Notes: generated by a model from the sequence alone, not told the origin. A stretch of DNA of 64,000 nt from DATCJA01 sp963734635 (GCA_963734635.1 CAVTIA010000003.1:1302001-1366000); one strand, 5' to 3'. Shown: positions 24,486 to 33,735, counted from the stretch's first letter. Program-made: numbers and translations.

Positions 24486-26183
24486 ATGATTAGTGGACTG
24501 TCTCATCGGTCGCGTCCTGGCGGGTTCCTGGTCACCGTCGTTCTGCTCGCCACGGCCTTCACCGGCCTGCTCGCCGCGCAACTCCAGTCACCGTCTGCCC
24601 TGGCTGGCAAGGTCACGTCGGCCGCGGACGGTCCGATGGAAGGTGTCCTGATTGGAGCGCGAAAAGCAGGGTCGACCATCGCGACGTGGGTCGTCACCGA
24701 CGCGCAGGGTGATTACCGATTTCCGCGAGAGCGGATGGAACCTGGCCAGTACACGATCCGTGTCAGGGCCGTGGGGTACAAACTGCCGGATACTTCGGTC
24801 GACGTTGCCGCACACGGCGCGCGCCTCGACCTGCAGCTCCAGAAGCTGACGAGGGCGACTGAGCTCGGCATGCAGCTCTCCAACACGGAGTGGCTGATGA
24901 GCGTGCCGGGCACACAGGCCCACAAGGTGGTCCTGTCCGGATGCGTGAACTGTCACACGCTGCAGCGCGTACTCTTCTCCCGTTTCGACATGCAGGAGAT
25001 GGCGCAGGTGGTGCAGCGGATGCGCCGTCATACGAACAACTCGTCGCTGCTCCATCCGTGGATGCGTCCTGCGGACGACTTTCCGCACGCCGCGCCGACC
25101 CAGACCCAGATCGACATCGGCAAGTACCTCAGCTCGATCAACTTGAGCGAGCGAGACACATTCGAGTTCCCGTTGAAGACGCTGCCGCGTCCCAAAGGGA
25201 AAGCGACGCAGGTGATTTACACCGTATACGAGTTGCCGCGGCCCGACGCCTCACCGCACGACACGGTTTTCGACGCCCAGGGGAACCTCTGGTACTCGGA
25301 TTTCAATTCCCAGTTCATCGGCAAGCTGGATCTCAAAACGGGTAAGGTCGTGGACTATGTCGTCCCCCAGAGCCGTGGGTTCCAGACCGCGCAGGGCGGC
25401 CTCCAGATCGACATCGACAAGGAAGGGCGGCTTTACTTCGGCAACATGTTTCAGATGGCGCTCGCCCGATTCGACCCGAAGACCGAAAAATTCGAGGTCC
25501 AGAAGCTTCCGAGGCCGGAGTCGACGTACGGCGACGGCCATCTGACAATGATCGACCCCGCGTTCCAGCACCTCGACGGGAAGCTGTGGACCAACGTGGC
25601 GTACGACACAGGCACGGCCGGTGGCACCTGGCAGGTGGACATGGCCAAGAATCAATGGACGCAGGTGAAGTATCCCGAAGGGAGCCCGTCGGCCCGCGCA
25701 TACGACGTCGTGGCCACGTCGAAGAACGACATGTACGGCATTGGACTAGCGGTCGACAAGATTTGGGTCACAAACGGCAAGACGCTGCAAACGACCTGGT
25801 ACGACCTGCCGACGAAAGGGCCCGGCTGCCGCCGCGGACATGTCGACGCGCAGGATCGCCTCTGGTGCGGGGTGTTTCAGGGCAACCGCCTCGCGATGTT
25901 CGATCCGCAGACGAAGAAGATCACCGAGTGGACCGTGCCCACCGAATGGACGCGCCCGTACGACGCGCAGTTCGACGATCGAGGCTATCTCTGGACGGCC
26001 GGCATGGACGCCGATCTAGCGGTGCGGATGAACGTCGCCACGGGGGAATTCATCGAGTACTTGCTGCCGCAGCGTACGAACGTGCGCCAGATCAACGTGC
26101 AGCAATCAGGAGCCTTCTCCAGCATGTGGGTCGGCGATCAGCACGGCAACGCCATCACGCGCGTCGAGCCGCTGGCGCCCTGA
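24486..26183 (+). CDS. exported fusion: CarboxypepD_reg - cytochrome c - Vgb-like propeller
   Basis: 565 residues from the ATG after GGAG. A signal sequence is followed by a carboxypeptidase-regulatory/Ig-like domain (about 35-120, 'LAGKVTSAADGPMEGVLIG'), a single heme site CVNCH at about 155 with distal 'MQEMAQVVQRM', and a six-bladed virginiamycin-B-lyase/SMP-30-like propeller from about 240 to the end (HDTVFDAQGNLWYSDF, GHVDAQDRLWCGVFQG, PYDAQFDDRGYLWTAG). It is periplasmic. The heme suggests electron transfer coupled to a propeller lyase or esterase; the substrate is unknown. It is bounded downstream by a REP-like pair. Confidence 0.83.
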   Translation: MISGLSHRSRPGGFLVTVVLLATAFTGLLAAQLQSPSALAGKVTSAADGPMEGVLIGARKAGSTIATWVVTDAQGDYRFPRERMEPGQYTIRVRAVGYKLPDTSVDVAAHGARLDLQLQKLTRATELGMQLSNTEWLMSVPGTQAHKVVLSGCVNCHTLQRVLFSRFDMQEMAQVVQRMRRHTNNSSLLHPWMRPADDFPHAAPTQTQIDIGKYLSSINLSERDTFEFPLKTLPRPKGKATQVIYTVYELPRPDASPHDTVFDAQGNLWYSDFNSQFIGKLDLKTGKVVDYVVPQSRGFQTAQGGLQIDIDKEGRLYFGNMFQMALARFDPKTEKFEVQKLPRPESTYGDGHLTMIDPAFQHLDGKLWTNVAYDTGTAGGTWQVDMAKNQWTQVKYPEGSPSARAYDVVATSKNDMYGIGLAVDKIWVTNGKTLQTTWYDLPTKGPGCRRGHVDAQDRLWCGVFQGNRLAMFDPQTKKITEWTVPTEWTRPYDAQFDDRGYLWTAGMDADLAVRMNVATGEFIEYLLPQRTNVRQINVQQSGAFSSMWVGDQHGNAITRVEPLAP

Positions 26184-26191
26184 GTGTCTTT

Positions 26192-26311
26192 CGTACGTAG
26201 TGTCCGCCTTTAGGCGGACCTGCCGGCCCGCTGCGTGTCCGCTTCTGAGCTGGCGCGCCTCGGCGCGATAGCCCAATCGGTTTTGTCCGCCTGAAGGCGG
26301 ACACTACGTAC
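26192..26311. repeat. REP-like pair, inverted, CGTAGTG family
   Basis: CGTACGTAGTG plus GTCCGCCTTTAGGCGGAC (26192-26219), and the inverted partner GTCCGCCTGAAGGCGGACACTACGTAC (26285-26311), are separated by about 65 bases of unique sequence. They lie between two plus-strand genes. Both members match the heads of the copies at 7377 and 8812. Confidence 0.8.
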
Positions 26312-26330
26312 ACCGAAGAAGGAGGCCATC

Positions 26331-27287
26331 ATGATCGACCGGCGCGACTGGCTGCGGCGGACGGCCGCTCTGGCGGCGGCTACCGCAGTTGCAGGTTTCA
26401 GACGTGTTCACGCGCGCCAGCAAGCAAGCGGGCCTGCGAACCTGTTTCCCGGCTTCAAAGTGGTGAAGGTACAAACGTCCGGCGCGATGATCAATGTCGT
26501 CACCGCCGGCAGCGGCCCGCCCCTGCTCCTGCTGCACGGCGCGCCCCAGACGCATGCGATCTGGCACCGGGTCGCGCCCGAGCTCGCCAAGGAGTACACG
26601 GTCATCGCGGCCGACCTGCGCGGCTACGGCGACAGCAGCAAGCCCGACGGGGGTTCCAACCACGTCAACTACTCGAAGCGCGCCATGGCGCTCGATCAGA
26701 TCGAAGTGATGAAGCACTTCGGTTTCGATCGCTTCGCCGTGGTCGGCCACGACCGCGGCGCGCGAGTGACGCATCGCCTGTTGCTCGACCATCCGAAAGC
26801 CGTGACCAGGGCTGCGGTGCTGGACATCGTGCCGACACAGCATCTGTACACCCACGTCACACGAGAGGTTGCCACCGCCTACTATCACTGGTTCTTTCTG
26901 ATCCGGCCGGCGCCGTTCCCGGAAGAGATGATCAACAACAGTCTCGAAACGTACATCGGTCGTGGTACCGGAGATGCCGAGGCGGAGTTCCTGCGCGCGT
27001 TCAGGAACCCGGCCACCGTGCATGCGATGTGCGAGGACTATCGCGCGGGCGCCTCGATCGACCTCGAGCACGATGAAGCCGACCTGAAGGCAGGCCGCAA
27101 GATCACCTGCCCTCTGCTGGTGCTGTGGGGCGCCAAGGGCAATGTCGGCCGTCTGTTCGATCCGATGGCGGTCTGGCGGGAGCGCGCCTCCGACGTGCGC
27201 GGCCGTGCTATGCCATCCGGGCACAACATCCAGCTCGAGGCGCCGGCGGAAACGCTCGCAGAATTGCGCCCCTTTCTGCGCGCGTAG
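26331..27287 (+). CDS. exported alpha/beta hydrolase, haloacetate-dehalogenase-like
   Basis: 318 residues. The N-terminus has a Tat-like 'RRDWLRRTAALAAATAVAG'. The fold has 'LLLLHGAPQTHAIWHRVAP' (oxyanion loop), 'AADLRGYGDSSKP', the nucleophile elbow 'VVGHDRGARVTHR' with Asp instead of Ser, 'YYHWFFLIRPAPFPEEMI', and the catalytic His in 'PSGHNIQLEAP'. An Asp nucleophile and this lid sequence are characteristic of fluoroacetate/haloacetate dehalogenases or epoxide hydrolases. Tat export is unusual for that branch. The RBS is AAGGAGG. It is followed 17 bases later by a truncated carbonic anhydrase. Confidence 0.85.
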   Translation: MIDRRDWLRRTAALAAATAVAGFRRVHARQQASGPANLFPGFKVVKVQTSGAMINVVTAGSGPPLLLLHGAPQTHAIWHRVAPELAKEYTVIAADLRGYGDSSKPDGGSNHVNYSKRAMALDQIEVMKHFGFDRFAVVGHDRGARVTHRLLLDHPKAVTRAAVLDIVPTQHLYTHVTREVATAYYHWFFLIRPAPFPEEMINNSLETYIGRGTGDAEAEFLRAFRNPATVHAMCEDYRAGASIDLEHDEADLKAGRKITCPLLVLWGAKGNVGRLFDPMAVWRERASDVRGRAMPSGHNIQLEAPAETLAELRPFLRA

Positions 27288-27304
27288 GCGACTCGCGCCG
27301 TCCA

Positions 27305-27640
27305 ATGCTCTCGCACCTCTTCGAGAACAACCGCCGTCGGGCACAACAAGTCACGGCGCGCGACCCGCATTTCTTCCATTCGCTTGTGGCGCAGCAATCG
27401 CCGCGCTATCTCTGGATCGGCTGCTCCGACAGCCGCGTCCCCGCGAACGAGATTGTCGGCCTCGCGCCGGGCGAGCTGTTCGTTCACCGCAACGTCGCCA
27501 ACGTTGTCGTCCATTCTGACCTGAACTGTCTATCCGTGTTGCAATACGCGATCGATGTCCTGATGGTCGAGCACGTGATCGTGTGCGGCCACTATCGCTG
27601 CGGAGGAGTGCGCGCGGCCGCAGAATTTGATCTATCCTAA
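27305..27640 (+). pseudogene. beta-carbonic anhydrase, 3'-truncated
   Basis: 111 residues. The first half is a clear beta-carbonic anhydrase: 'FFHSLVAQQSPRYLWIGCSDSRVPANEI' region with the CSDSR zinc Cys/Asp pair, 'GELFVHRNVANVV', and the second zinc motif 'VCGHYRCGGVRAA' (His and Cys). The family is about 200-220 residues; here six unrelated residues and a stop follow directly after the second zinc motif. The active-site ligands remain, but the C-terminal dimer half is missing, so function is doubtful. No continuation is seen downstream before the cytochrome gene. Confidence 0.7.
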
Positions 27641-27701
27641 ACGCGCCCTTCGACTGTGTTTTGGGCGACCCTGAGCGGAGTTGAAGAGTGCGAGGAGGGC
27701 T

Positions 27702-30104
27702 ATGGCTCAGCACTGGCTCCTCTGGTGTGCAGGCGGTTTGGCGGTCATCTCGACGTCCGCGGGAGCTCTCGGGGCCGGCGCGCCGCCACAGCAGCAGCCC
27801 GCCGCCGCTCTAACTGCTTCATCGTCCGCACCGCGCGTAGCGGTCAAGCAATACTGCCTCACCTGTCATAACGATCAGATCAAGACCGCCGGTTTGACAC
27901 TGGCGCCGCTCGACACCGATCGCGTGGGCGACGCCGCGGCGACCTGGGAAAAGGTGGTGCGGAAGCTGCGCGTCCGCATGATGCCACCTCCCGGTACGCC
28001 ACGACCCACCGAGGCGACGTACGACGCACTGGTCACGCATCTCGAAGCATCGCTCGATCGAGCGGCGGCTGCAGCGCCCAATCCAGGCCGCACTGAGACA
28101 TTTCGCCGGCTGAATCGCACCGAGTATCAGAACGCCGTCCGCGACCTGCTCGGCATCGACGTCGACGTCTCATCGCTCCTGCCTAGAGACGATGCGAGCT
28201 ATGGATTCGACAACGTGGGGGTCGGAGAGCTTTCGCCGACGTTGCTGGAGCGGTATCTCGCGGCGGCCCAGAAAGTGAGCCGCCTTGCGGTCGGCAGTCC
28301 GCTCCCCGCGCCGGCCACCCACACCGTTCTGTTGCCGCCGGACCTGACGCAGGAAGATCATGTCGCAGGGCTCCCGCTCGGGACGCGCGGCGGCACGTCG
28401 GTCCAGTACATGTTCCCGCTCGACGGCACATACGAATTCCAGATCCGGCTGTCGCGCGATCGCAATGAGAACGTCGAGGGGCTGTACGAGCCCGACCACC
28501 TGGAGCTCACGCTGGACGGCCGGCGGCTCGAGCTCTTCACCGTGGTCCCCAACCGTTACAAGGTCGGCGACTACTACTCGGACGAGGCGGTCGATCGCGA
28601 TCTGAAGGTGCGCGCTACCGTGCCCGCGGGGCCGCATGAAGTCGGCGCGACGTTTCCGCGGAAATCGTTTGCGTTGCTCGAGACGGTGCGACAGCCGTAT
28701 CCGGCGCACTTCAACATGGACCGGCATCCGCGCGTGCAGCCGGCGGTTCGTTCGGTATCGATTACAGGCCCGTTCGACACCCGAGGCGCCGGCGACACGC
28801 CGAGCCGCCGTCGCATCTTCGTCTGCCGTCCCGCGAGCAGCTCGGCGGATGAACCCGCCTGCGCCAAAACGATTCTGTCAACGCTGGCACGCCGCGCGTA
28901 CCGCCGGGCGGTGACCGATGCCGATCTCGAGGTGCCGCTGGCGCTCTATCGCGACGCGCGGGCGAACGACGGCTTCGAGGCGGGCGTCGAAATCGGGTTG
29001 CGCGCGATTCTCGCCAGCACTGAGTTCCTCTTCCGCATCGAGCGCGACCCGCTCAACGTCGCGCCGAACACGACGTACCGCGTGAGGGACGTGGAGCTCG
29101 CGTCGCGCCTCTCGTTCTTCCTGTGGAGCAGCATCCCCGACGAGGCGCTGCTCTCGGCGGCTCTGGACGGGACGCTGCGGCGCCCCGAAGTCCTGGACCG
29201 GCAAGTTCGGCGCATGCTCGCCGACGCGCGGGCGGAAGCGCTCGTGACGAACTTCGCCGGGCAGTGGCTATACCTGCGCAACCTGGACGCGGTCAGCCCC
29301 GATCCGCGCACGTTCCCGGAGTTCGACGACAACCTCCGCCAGGCCTTCCGCCGCGAAACCGAGCTGCTCTTCGAAAGCATCGTGAACGAAGACCGCAACG
29401 TGCTCGACCTGTTGCGCGCGCCGTATACGTTCGTCAACGAGCGGCTCGCGCGCCACTACGGCATTCCGAACGTCTACGGCAGCCGGTTCCGGCGCGTCCC
29501 TCTTGCGGAGGACAGCGTGCGCGCTGGCCTCCTCGGCCACGGCAGCGTGCTGACGGTGACGTCGTACGCGAACCGGACCTCGCCGGTGCTTCGCGGCAAG
29601 TGGGTGCTGGAGAATATCCTCGGGACTCCCCCGCCACCACCGCCACCCAATGTGCCGCCGCTCGGCACGCCGCCTGTCGGCAAGGCGCTCTCAATGCGCG
29701 AGCGGATGACACAACACCGCTCGAATCCGGCGTGCTCGGGCTGTCATCAGTTGATGGATCCAGCGGGGCTCTCGATGGAGAACTTCGACGCCATCGGTCG
29801 CTGGCGGACACGCACGGAAGCAGGCTCGCCAGTCGATGCGTCAGGAGGCCTGCCGGGAGGCACGTCGTTCGAAGGCGTAGCCGGCCTGCGCAAGGCGGTG
29901 CTGAGCCGCCCGGAGCTGTTTGTGACGACGGTCACCGAAAAGCTTCTGACGTATGCGCTGGGTCGCGGCCTCGAATACTACGACGCTCCGACGGTGCGGG
30001 CGATCGTGCACGACGCGCGCGATCGGAACTACCGGTTTTCATCAGTTGTGCTGGGTGTGGTGAAGAGCGCGCCGTTCCAGATGCGGAAGACGGCGGCGAA
30101 TTGA
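27702..30104 (+). CDS. DUF1587/1592/1588/1585 planctomycete-type cytochrome c protein
   Basis: 800 residues; the ATG follows GAGGAGGGCT. A signal sequence is followed by heme site CLTCHN (about 51), the DUF1587 region with 'FRRLNRTEYQNAVRDLLG', the carbohydrate-binding-like DUF1595 portion, DUF1592 ('ELASRLSFFLWSSIPDEALL'), DUF1588 with 'HGSVLTVTSYANRTSPVLRGKWVLENILGTPPPPPPPNVP' split by the Pro-rich loop, a second heme-like motif CSGCHQLMDP (about 685), and DUF1585 at the end. It is exported. It heads a three-gene operon with DUF1552 and an ankyrin protein. The biochemical role of the family is not established. Confidence 0.9.
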   Translation: MAQHWLLWCAGGLAVISTSAGALGAGAPPQQQPAAALTASSSAPRVAVKQYCLTCHNDQIKTAGLTLAPLDTDRVGDAAATWEKVVRKLRVRMMPPPGTPRPTEATYDALVTHLEASLDRAAAAAPNPGRTETFRRLNRTEYQNAVRDLLGIDVDVSSLLPRDDASYGFDNVGVGELSPTLLERYLAAAQKVSRLAVGSPLPAPATHTVLLPPDLTQEDHVAGLPLGTRGGTSVQYMFPLDGTYEFQIRLSRDRNENVEGLYEPDHLELTLDGRRLELFTVVPNRYKVGDYYSDEAVDRDLKVRATVPAGPHEVGATFPRKSFALLETVRQPYPAHFNMDRHPRVQPAVRSVSITGPFDTRGAGDTPSRRRIFVCRPASSSADEPACAKTILSTLARRAYRRAVTDADLEVPLALYRDARANDGFEAGVEIGLRAILASTEFLFRIERDPLNVAPNTTYRVRDVELASRLSFFLWSSIPDEALLSAALDGTLRRPEVLDRQVRRMLADARAEALVTNFAGQWLYLRNLDAVSPDPRTFPEFDDNLRQAFRRETELLFESIVNEDRNVLDLLRAPYTFVNERLARHYGIPNVYGSRFRRVPLAEDSVRAGLLGHGSVLTVTSYANRTSPVLRGKWVLENILGTPPPPPPPNVPPLGTPPVGKALSMRERMTQHRSNPACSGCHQLMDPAGLSMENFDAIGRWRTRTEAGSPVDASGGLPGGTSFEGVAGLRKAVLSRPELFVTTVTEKLLTYALGRGLEYYDAPTVRAIVHDARDRNYRFSSVVLGVVKSAPFQMRKTAAN

Positions 30105-30113
30105 GAATCGGTC

Positions 30114-30139
30114 GCGCAGGCTAAAGCCTGCGCACTACG
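30114..30139. repeat. REP-like palindrome variant with CACTACG tail
   Basis: GCGCAGGCT AA AGCCTGCGC followed by ACTACG, the inverse of the CGTAGTG head of the other REP-like copies, but with a different stem (CGCAGG instead of GTCCGG). It lies between the DUF1592 and DUF1552 genes of an operon. Confidence 0.65.
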
Positions 30140-30231
30140 CGGCAAGAGGTGTAGAGCGCACGCGTTCGCCGTGCGCGGGTTGACAGACGGTGAAGAGACC
30201 GGGACGCTTTAGCGTGCGTAGGAGTCTACAT

Positions 30232-31578
30232 ATGTTCATCACCAAGACGTCATTGCCCCGGCGGACGTTCCTGCGCGGCATGGGGACAATGCTGGCGCTC
30301 CCGTTGCTCGACGCAATGGTGCCTGCTGCCTCGGCGCTCGCGCAGAGCGCTGCGCGGCCGGTGCGCCGCCTCGGGTTCGTCTACATCCCGATGGGGGCGA
30401 ACTGGATGCAGTGGGTCCCCACCGCGGAAGGGCGCATCACGGACCTCTCACCGTCGCTCCAGTCGCTGATGCCGTTCCTCGACCAGGTCACCGTCATCAG
30501 CAACCTGGAGCTGCGAAACGCCTACACGACGGGCAACCACGCGTCCGCCAACTGCGCGTTCCTGAGCTGCGCCCAGGCGAAGCGCACGGAAGGCACCGAC
30601 TACGAGCTCGGCACCACGGTCGACCAGATCGCGGCGAAGGCCATCGGTCGCGAGACGCCGATTCCGTCGCTCGAGCTTGGCACCGACCTCATTGCGCAGG
30701 TGGGCAACTGCGACAACGGCTTCGCGTGCGCGTACCAGAACAACCTGTCCTGGTCGTCGCCGACGACCCCGCTCCCGACCGAAGCGGACCCGCGCGTGGT
30801 GTTCGAGCGTCTGTTTGGCGACGGCGGCCCGCCGGAGCGCCGGCGCGCCGACCTCCAGCGCAACGGCAGCATCCTCGATTGGATGACGGCCGACATGGCG
30901 CGATTGCGCCGTGAGCTTGGCAGCGTCGATCGCACGCGGCTGGGTCAGTACCTCGACTCGGTTCGTGAGGTCGAGCGCCGCATTCAGCGCGCCGAGCAGG
31001 CAAGCGCCGATGGAATCACGATCGATCTCGACCGCCCGGCAACCGTGCCGGCCGTGTGGGAAGAACACGTGAAGCTCATGTTCGAGCTCCAGGTGCTCGC
31101 ACTGCAGACCGACATGACACGAGTGATCACGTTCCAGCTGGCGCGCGAGACGAGCACGAGGACCTACCCGCACATCGGTGTGCCCGAGCCGCACCATCCG
31201 GTGTCGCACCACACGAACGATCCCGAGAAGCTGGCCAAGCTCGCCAAGATCAACGCGCATCACGTGTCGCTCTTCGCGCATCTCGTGCAGCGGCTGAAAG
31301 AGACGCCCGACGGCGACGGCACGCTGCTCGACCACTCGATGTACCTGCTCGGCAGTGGGATGGGCAACCCGGACGTCCACGACCACTCCAACTTGCCGAT
31401 TGTCGTGGCTGGAGGCGGCGCCGGCCGGCTGCGCGGCGCGCGCCACATCAAGTACGCGGAGCAGACACCGCTCGCGAATCTCCACCTCACTCTGCTCGAC
31501 AAGGTCGGCGTCCAGCTGGAGAAATTCGTCGACAGCACGGGCAAGGTAGCGGAGATTCTCGAGCCGCTCAACGTCTGA
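30232..31578 (+). CDS. DUF1552 exported protein
   Basis: 448 residues; the ATG follows TAGGAG. It has a Tat signal (LPRRTFLRGMGTMLALPLLDAM). The body has DUF1552 marks: 'RRLGFVYIPMGANW', 'NHASANCAFLS', 'SLELGTD', 'HHPVSHHTNDPEKLAKL' and 'LLDHSMYLLGSGMGNPDVHDHSNLPIVVAG' region. It resembles the sulfatase/DUF1501 (alkaline-phosphatase-like) superfamily in general layout; the activity is unknown. It is always found next to DUF1592 proteins in Planctomycetes and Acidobacteria, as here, and likely acts with it in the periplasm. Confidence 0.9.
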   Translation: MFITKTSLPRRTFLRGMGTMLALPLLDAMVPAASALAQSAARPVRRLGFVYIPMGANWMQWVPTAEGRITDLSPSLQSLMPFLDQVTVISNLELRNAYTTGNHASANCAFLSCAQAKRTEGTDYELGTTVDQIAAKAIGRETPIPSLELGTDLIAQVGNCDNGFACAYQNNLSWSSPTTPLPTEADPRVVFERLFGDGGPPERRRADLQRNGSILDWMTADMARLRRELGSVDRTRLGQYLDSVREVERRIQRAEQASADGITIDLDRPATVPAVWEEHVKLMFELQVLALQTDMTRVITFQLARETSTRTYPHIGVPEPHHPVSHHTNDPEKLAKLAKINAHHVSLFAHLVQRLKETPDGDGTLLDHSMYLLGSGMGNPDVHDHSNLPIVVAGGGAGRLRGARHIKYAEQTPLANLHLTLLDKVGVQLEKFVDSTGKVAEILEPLNV

Positions 31579-31585
31579 GGAGTTG

Positions 31586-32977
31586 ATGCACGCCAAGACC
31601 CTCGTCTGGCTCGGCACGCTCGTGATGCTCGTCACTGGCGCTACCCGCCTGGCGTCAGCCGGGCAGTCCGCCTCGACCGATGGCACCACACCGCTGCACG
31701 AGGCAGCGCATGTCGACGACATCCCGGCGATGACGCGGCTCATCGCGGCCGGCGCCGACGTCACGGCGGCGAACCGGTACGGCGTGACGCCGCTCTGGCT
31801 TGCGTGCCTCAACGGAAGTGCGACTGCAATCGAGCTGCTGCTCAAAGCCGGCGCCGACGCAAACGCGGTACTGCCCGGCGGCGAGACGGTGCTCATGACG
31901 GCGGCGCGCACGGGAAAGCCCGACGCCGTGAACGTCCTGCTGCGGCACGGTGCGAGCGTCAACGCCAAAGAGGGATGGCGCGGGCAAACAGCGCTGATGT
32001 GGGCGGCGGCCGAAGGGCACGCGGCGGTGATCGAGGCGCTCGTCGCACGGGGGGCCGATGTGCACGCACGCTCGAACGGCGGCTTCACGGCGCTGCTGTT
32101 TGCGGCGCGCGAAGGGCAGATAGCTGCCTCGAAGGCGCTCGTCGCCGCGGGCGCGAATCTGAATGACGCAATTCCTACGACGACGCCGATCGATGAGCCG
32201 GCGCCGGACGAAACAACGCCCGGCCCGCCGGAGGCGGGGCTCAACGTGTTCCTGCTCGCCACCGCCAACGCCCACTTCGAGCTTGCCGCGTGGCTGCTCG
32301 ACCAGGGTGCCGAGCCGAACGCCGCGCCGCGTGGCTGGACAGCACTTCACCAGATTTCCTGGGTACGCAAGATGGGCGTAGCTGGCAGCAACGATCCGGC
32401 GCCTCCCGGCTCAGGCAACATGACGAGTCTCGATTTCGTCCGAAAGCTCGTCGCCAGGGGCGCTGACGTAAATGCCCGCGCGACCAAGCCGCCGCAAATG
32501 GGGCTGACCACGCTGAACTCGATCGGCGCGACACCGTTCCTGCTCGCAGCACGGACCGCCGATTTCGAGCTGATGCGGCTGCTCGTGGAGCTCGGCGCCG
32601 ATCCGAAGCTCCCGAACGAAGACAACACGACGCCCCTCATGGTGGCCGCCGGTGTCGGGACGCAGAACCCGGGCGAAGACCCGGGCACCGAGGCCGAGGT
32701 GTTGGAGGCGGTCAAGATAGCGCTCGAGCTCGGTAACGATCTGAATGCGGTCGACAACAACGGTGAGACCGCTATGCACGGTGCCGCGCTCAAGCACGCG
32801 CCGTCGGTGGTGCGCTACCTGGCCGAACGAGGAGCGCGGATGGACGTGTGGAATCGTCCCGACAAGCGCGGCTGGACGCCGCTCAAGATTGCGGAAGGCG
32901 TGCAACGCGGGATGAATATCATCAGCTCACCGGTGACGGAGGCCGCGATTCGCGAGGTGATGAAATCGGGAAGATAG
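31586..32977 (+). CDS. exported ankyrin-repeat protein
   Basis: 463 residues, starting 7 bases after the DUF1552 stop with GAGGAG in the overlap region. A signal peptide (residues 1-25) is followed by about ten ankyrin repeats, such as 'TPLHEAAHVDDIPAMTRLIAAGADV' and 'TPLWLACLNG', 'TALMWAAAEGHAAVIEALVARGADV', and an acidic/Pro linker (EPAPDETTPGPPEAG) between repeats 5 and 6. It is a periplasmic protein-protein interaction scaffold, third gene of the DUF1592-DUF1552-ankyrin operon, so it is probably the partner that binds one of them. Confidence 0.88.
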   Translation: MHAKTLVWLGTLVMLVTGATRLASAGQSASTDGTTPLHEAAHVDDIPAMTRLIAAGADVTAANRYGVTPLWLACLNGSATAIELLLKAGADANAVLPGGETVLMTAARTGKPDAVNVLLRHGASVNAKEGWRGQTALMWAAAEGHAAVIEALVARGADVHARSNGGFTALLFAAREGQIAASKALVAAGANLNDAIPTTTPIDEPAPDETTPGPPEAGLNVFLLATANAHFELAAWLLDQGAEPNAAPRGWTALHQISWVRKMGVAGSNDPAPPGSGNMTSLDFVRKLVARGADVNARATKPPQMGLTTLNSIGATPFLLAARTADFELMRLLVELGADPKLPNEDNTTPLMVAAGVGTQNPGEDPGTEAEVLEAVKIALELGNDLNAVDNNGETAMHGAALKHAPSVVRYLAERGARMDVWNRPDKRGWTPLKIAEGVQRGMNIISSPVTEAAIREVMKSGR

Positions 32978-32994
32978 AATCTAGGGAACAGTCC

Positions 32995-33014
32995 CCTCGC
33001 AGCGCGGTGCGAGG
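32995..33014. terminator. terminator-like hairpin between convergent genes
   Basis: Stem CCTCGCA / TGCGAGG (7 bp), loop GCGCGG, followed by CTTTGC. It is placed 18 bases after the ankyrin stop and 28 bases before the stop of the convergent cytochrome gene. Confidence 0.4.
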
Positions 33015-33041
33015 CTTTGCACCGCAGTCGCGTTGAGCCGG

Positions 33042-33722
33042 TCACCGCTCGGATTCTCTGATCAGGAAACCTTTGGCTTCCACCTTGTGGCCCGTGTACG
33101 CCTCGGGTCGCGGATAGACATTCATCAGTCGGAACGTCGCGCTCCCAAGAGCAGTGGCTTGGGATCCGGTCAGCTCTTCACCAGTCGATGCGGCCGGATT
33201 GCGCGTGCGACCTGGCGCACTGCTGTTCGTCACCGTCCAGTCGGTGCCGGGGCCCGCACCGAGACAGCCGACGACGCGCACGAGCGCAAAATTCGGCACC
33301 GGCTCGGGGCCGCCGCGCCCTTCGACGCGGATGTTGCCGGCGGTCTCGGACCGGAGCTCTTCCCGCCCCGCGGGGAAATCGTTGACGCGCAGCATGTAGG
33401 CGACGAGGTCCAGGTACTCGGCGTCGGTGAAACTGCCGGCTGCTCCCGGCGGCATGGTGGCCCTTGTGCGGGCGAACAGGGCGCCGACGTCGCTGCCGCT
33501 CCAGTCGCGCATGAACGCTTCGCCGCGGCGCGGACCCTCTCCGTGGCAGCGGCTGCAGTTCGCGCGGTAGCGCGTTTCGCCGCTCGCGGCCTGCGCGTCC
33601 GTATAGGCGCCATCCCAGACGGTGCGGACGGTGGGCTTCGCGGGTTCCTGACCGTGTCCGACCAAAGCTGCCACCGTGGCCGACAGCAGCGTCGCAGGAA
33701 TGACGAATAGCGTCCGCGTCAA
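33042..33722 (-). CDS. exported cytochrome c
   Basis: 226 residues. A signal peptide (1-24) is followed by a cytochrome c domain with CSRCHG at about 56-61 and a Met ligand candidate in 'TRATMPPGAAGSF' near 89, ending with 'YLDLVAYMLRVNDFP'. A C-terminal segment of about 110 residues has no recognised domain ('LVRVVGCLGAGPGTDWTVTNSS'); similar tails occur in cytochromes paired with PQQ dehydrogenases. It is probably the periplasmic electron acceptor for such an enzyme. It is the last gene on this strand before the ankyrin operon. Confidence 0.85.
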   Translation of the reverse strand: MTRTLFVIPATLLSATVAALVGHGQEPAKPTVRTVWDGAYTDAQAASGETRYRANCSRCHGEGPRRGEAFMRDWSGSDVGALFARTRATMPPGAAGSFTDAEYLDLVAYMLRVNDFPAGREELRSETAGNIRVEGRGGPEPVPNFALVRVVGCLGAGPGTDWTVTNSSAPGRTRNPAASTGEELTGSQATALGSATFRLMNVYPRPEAYTGHKVEAKGFLIRESER

Positions 33723-33735
33723 TTGATAGACCTAT

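Noticed and set aside
30448..32268. 606-residue minus frame over the DUF1552 and ankyrin genes
   Set aside because: Its sequence mirrors the codons of both plus genes (Ala/Ser/Arg rich) and spans the junction of two real genes.
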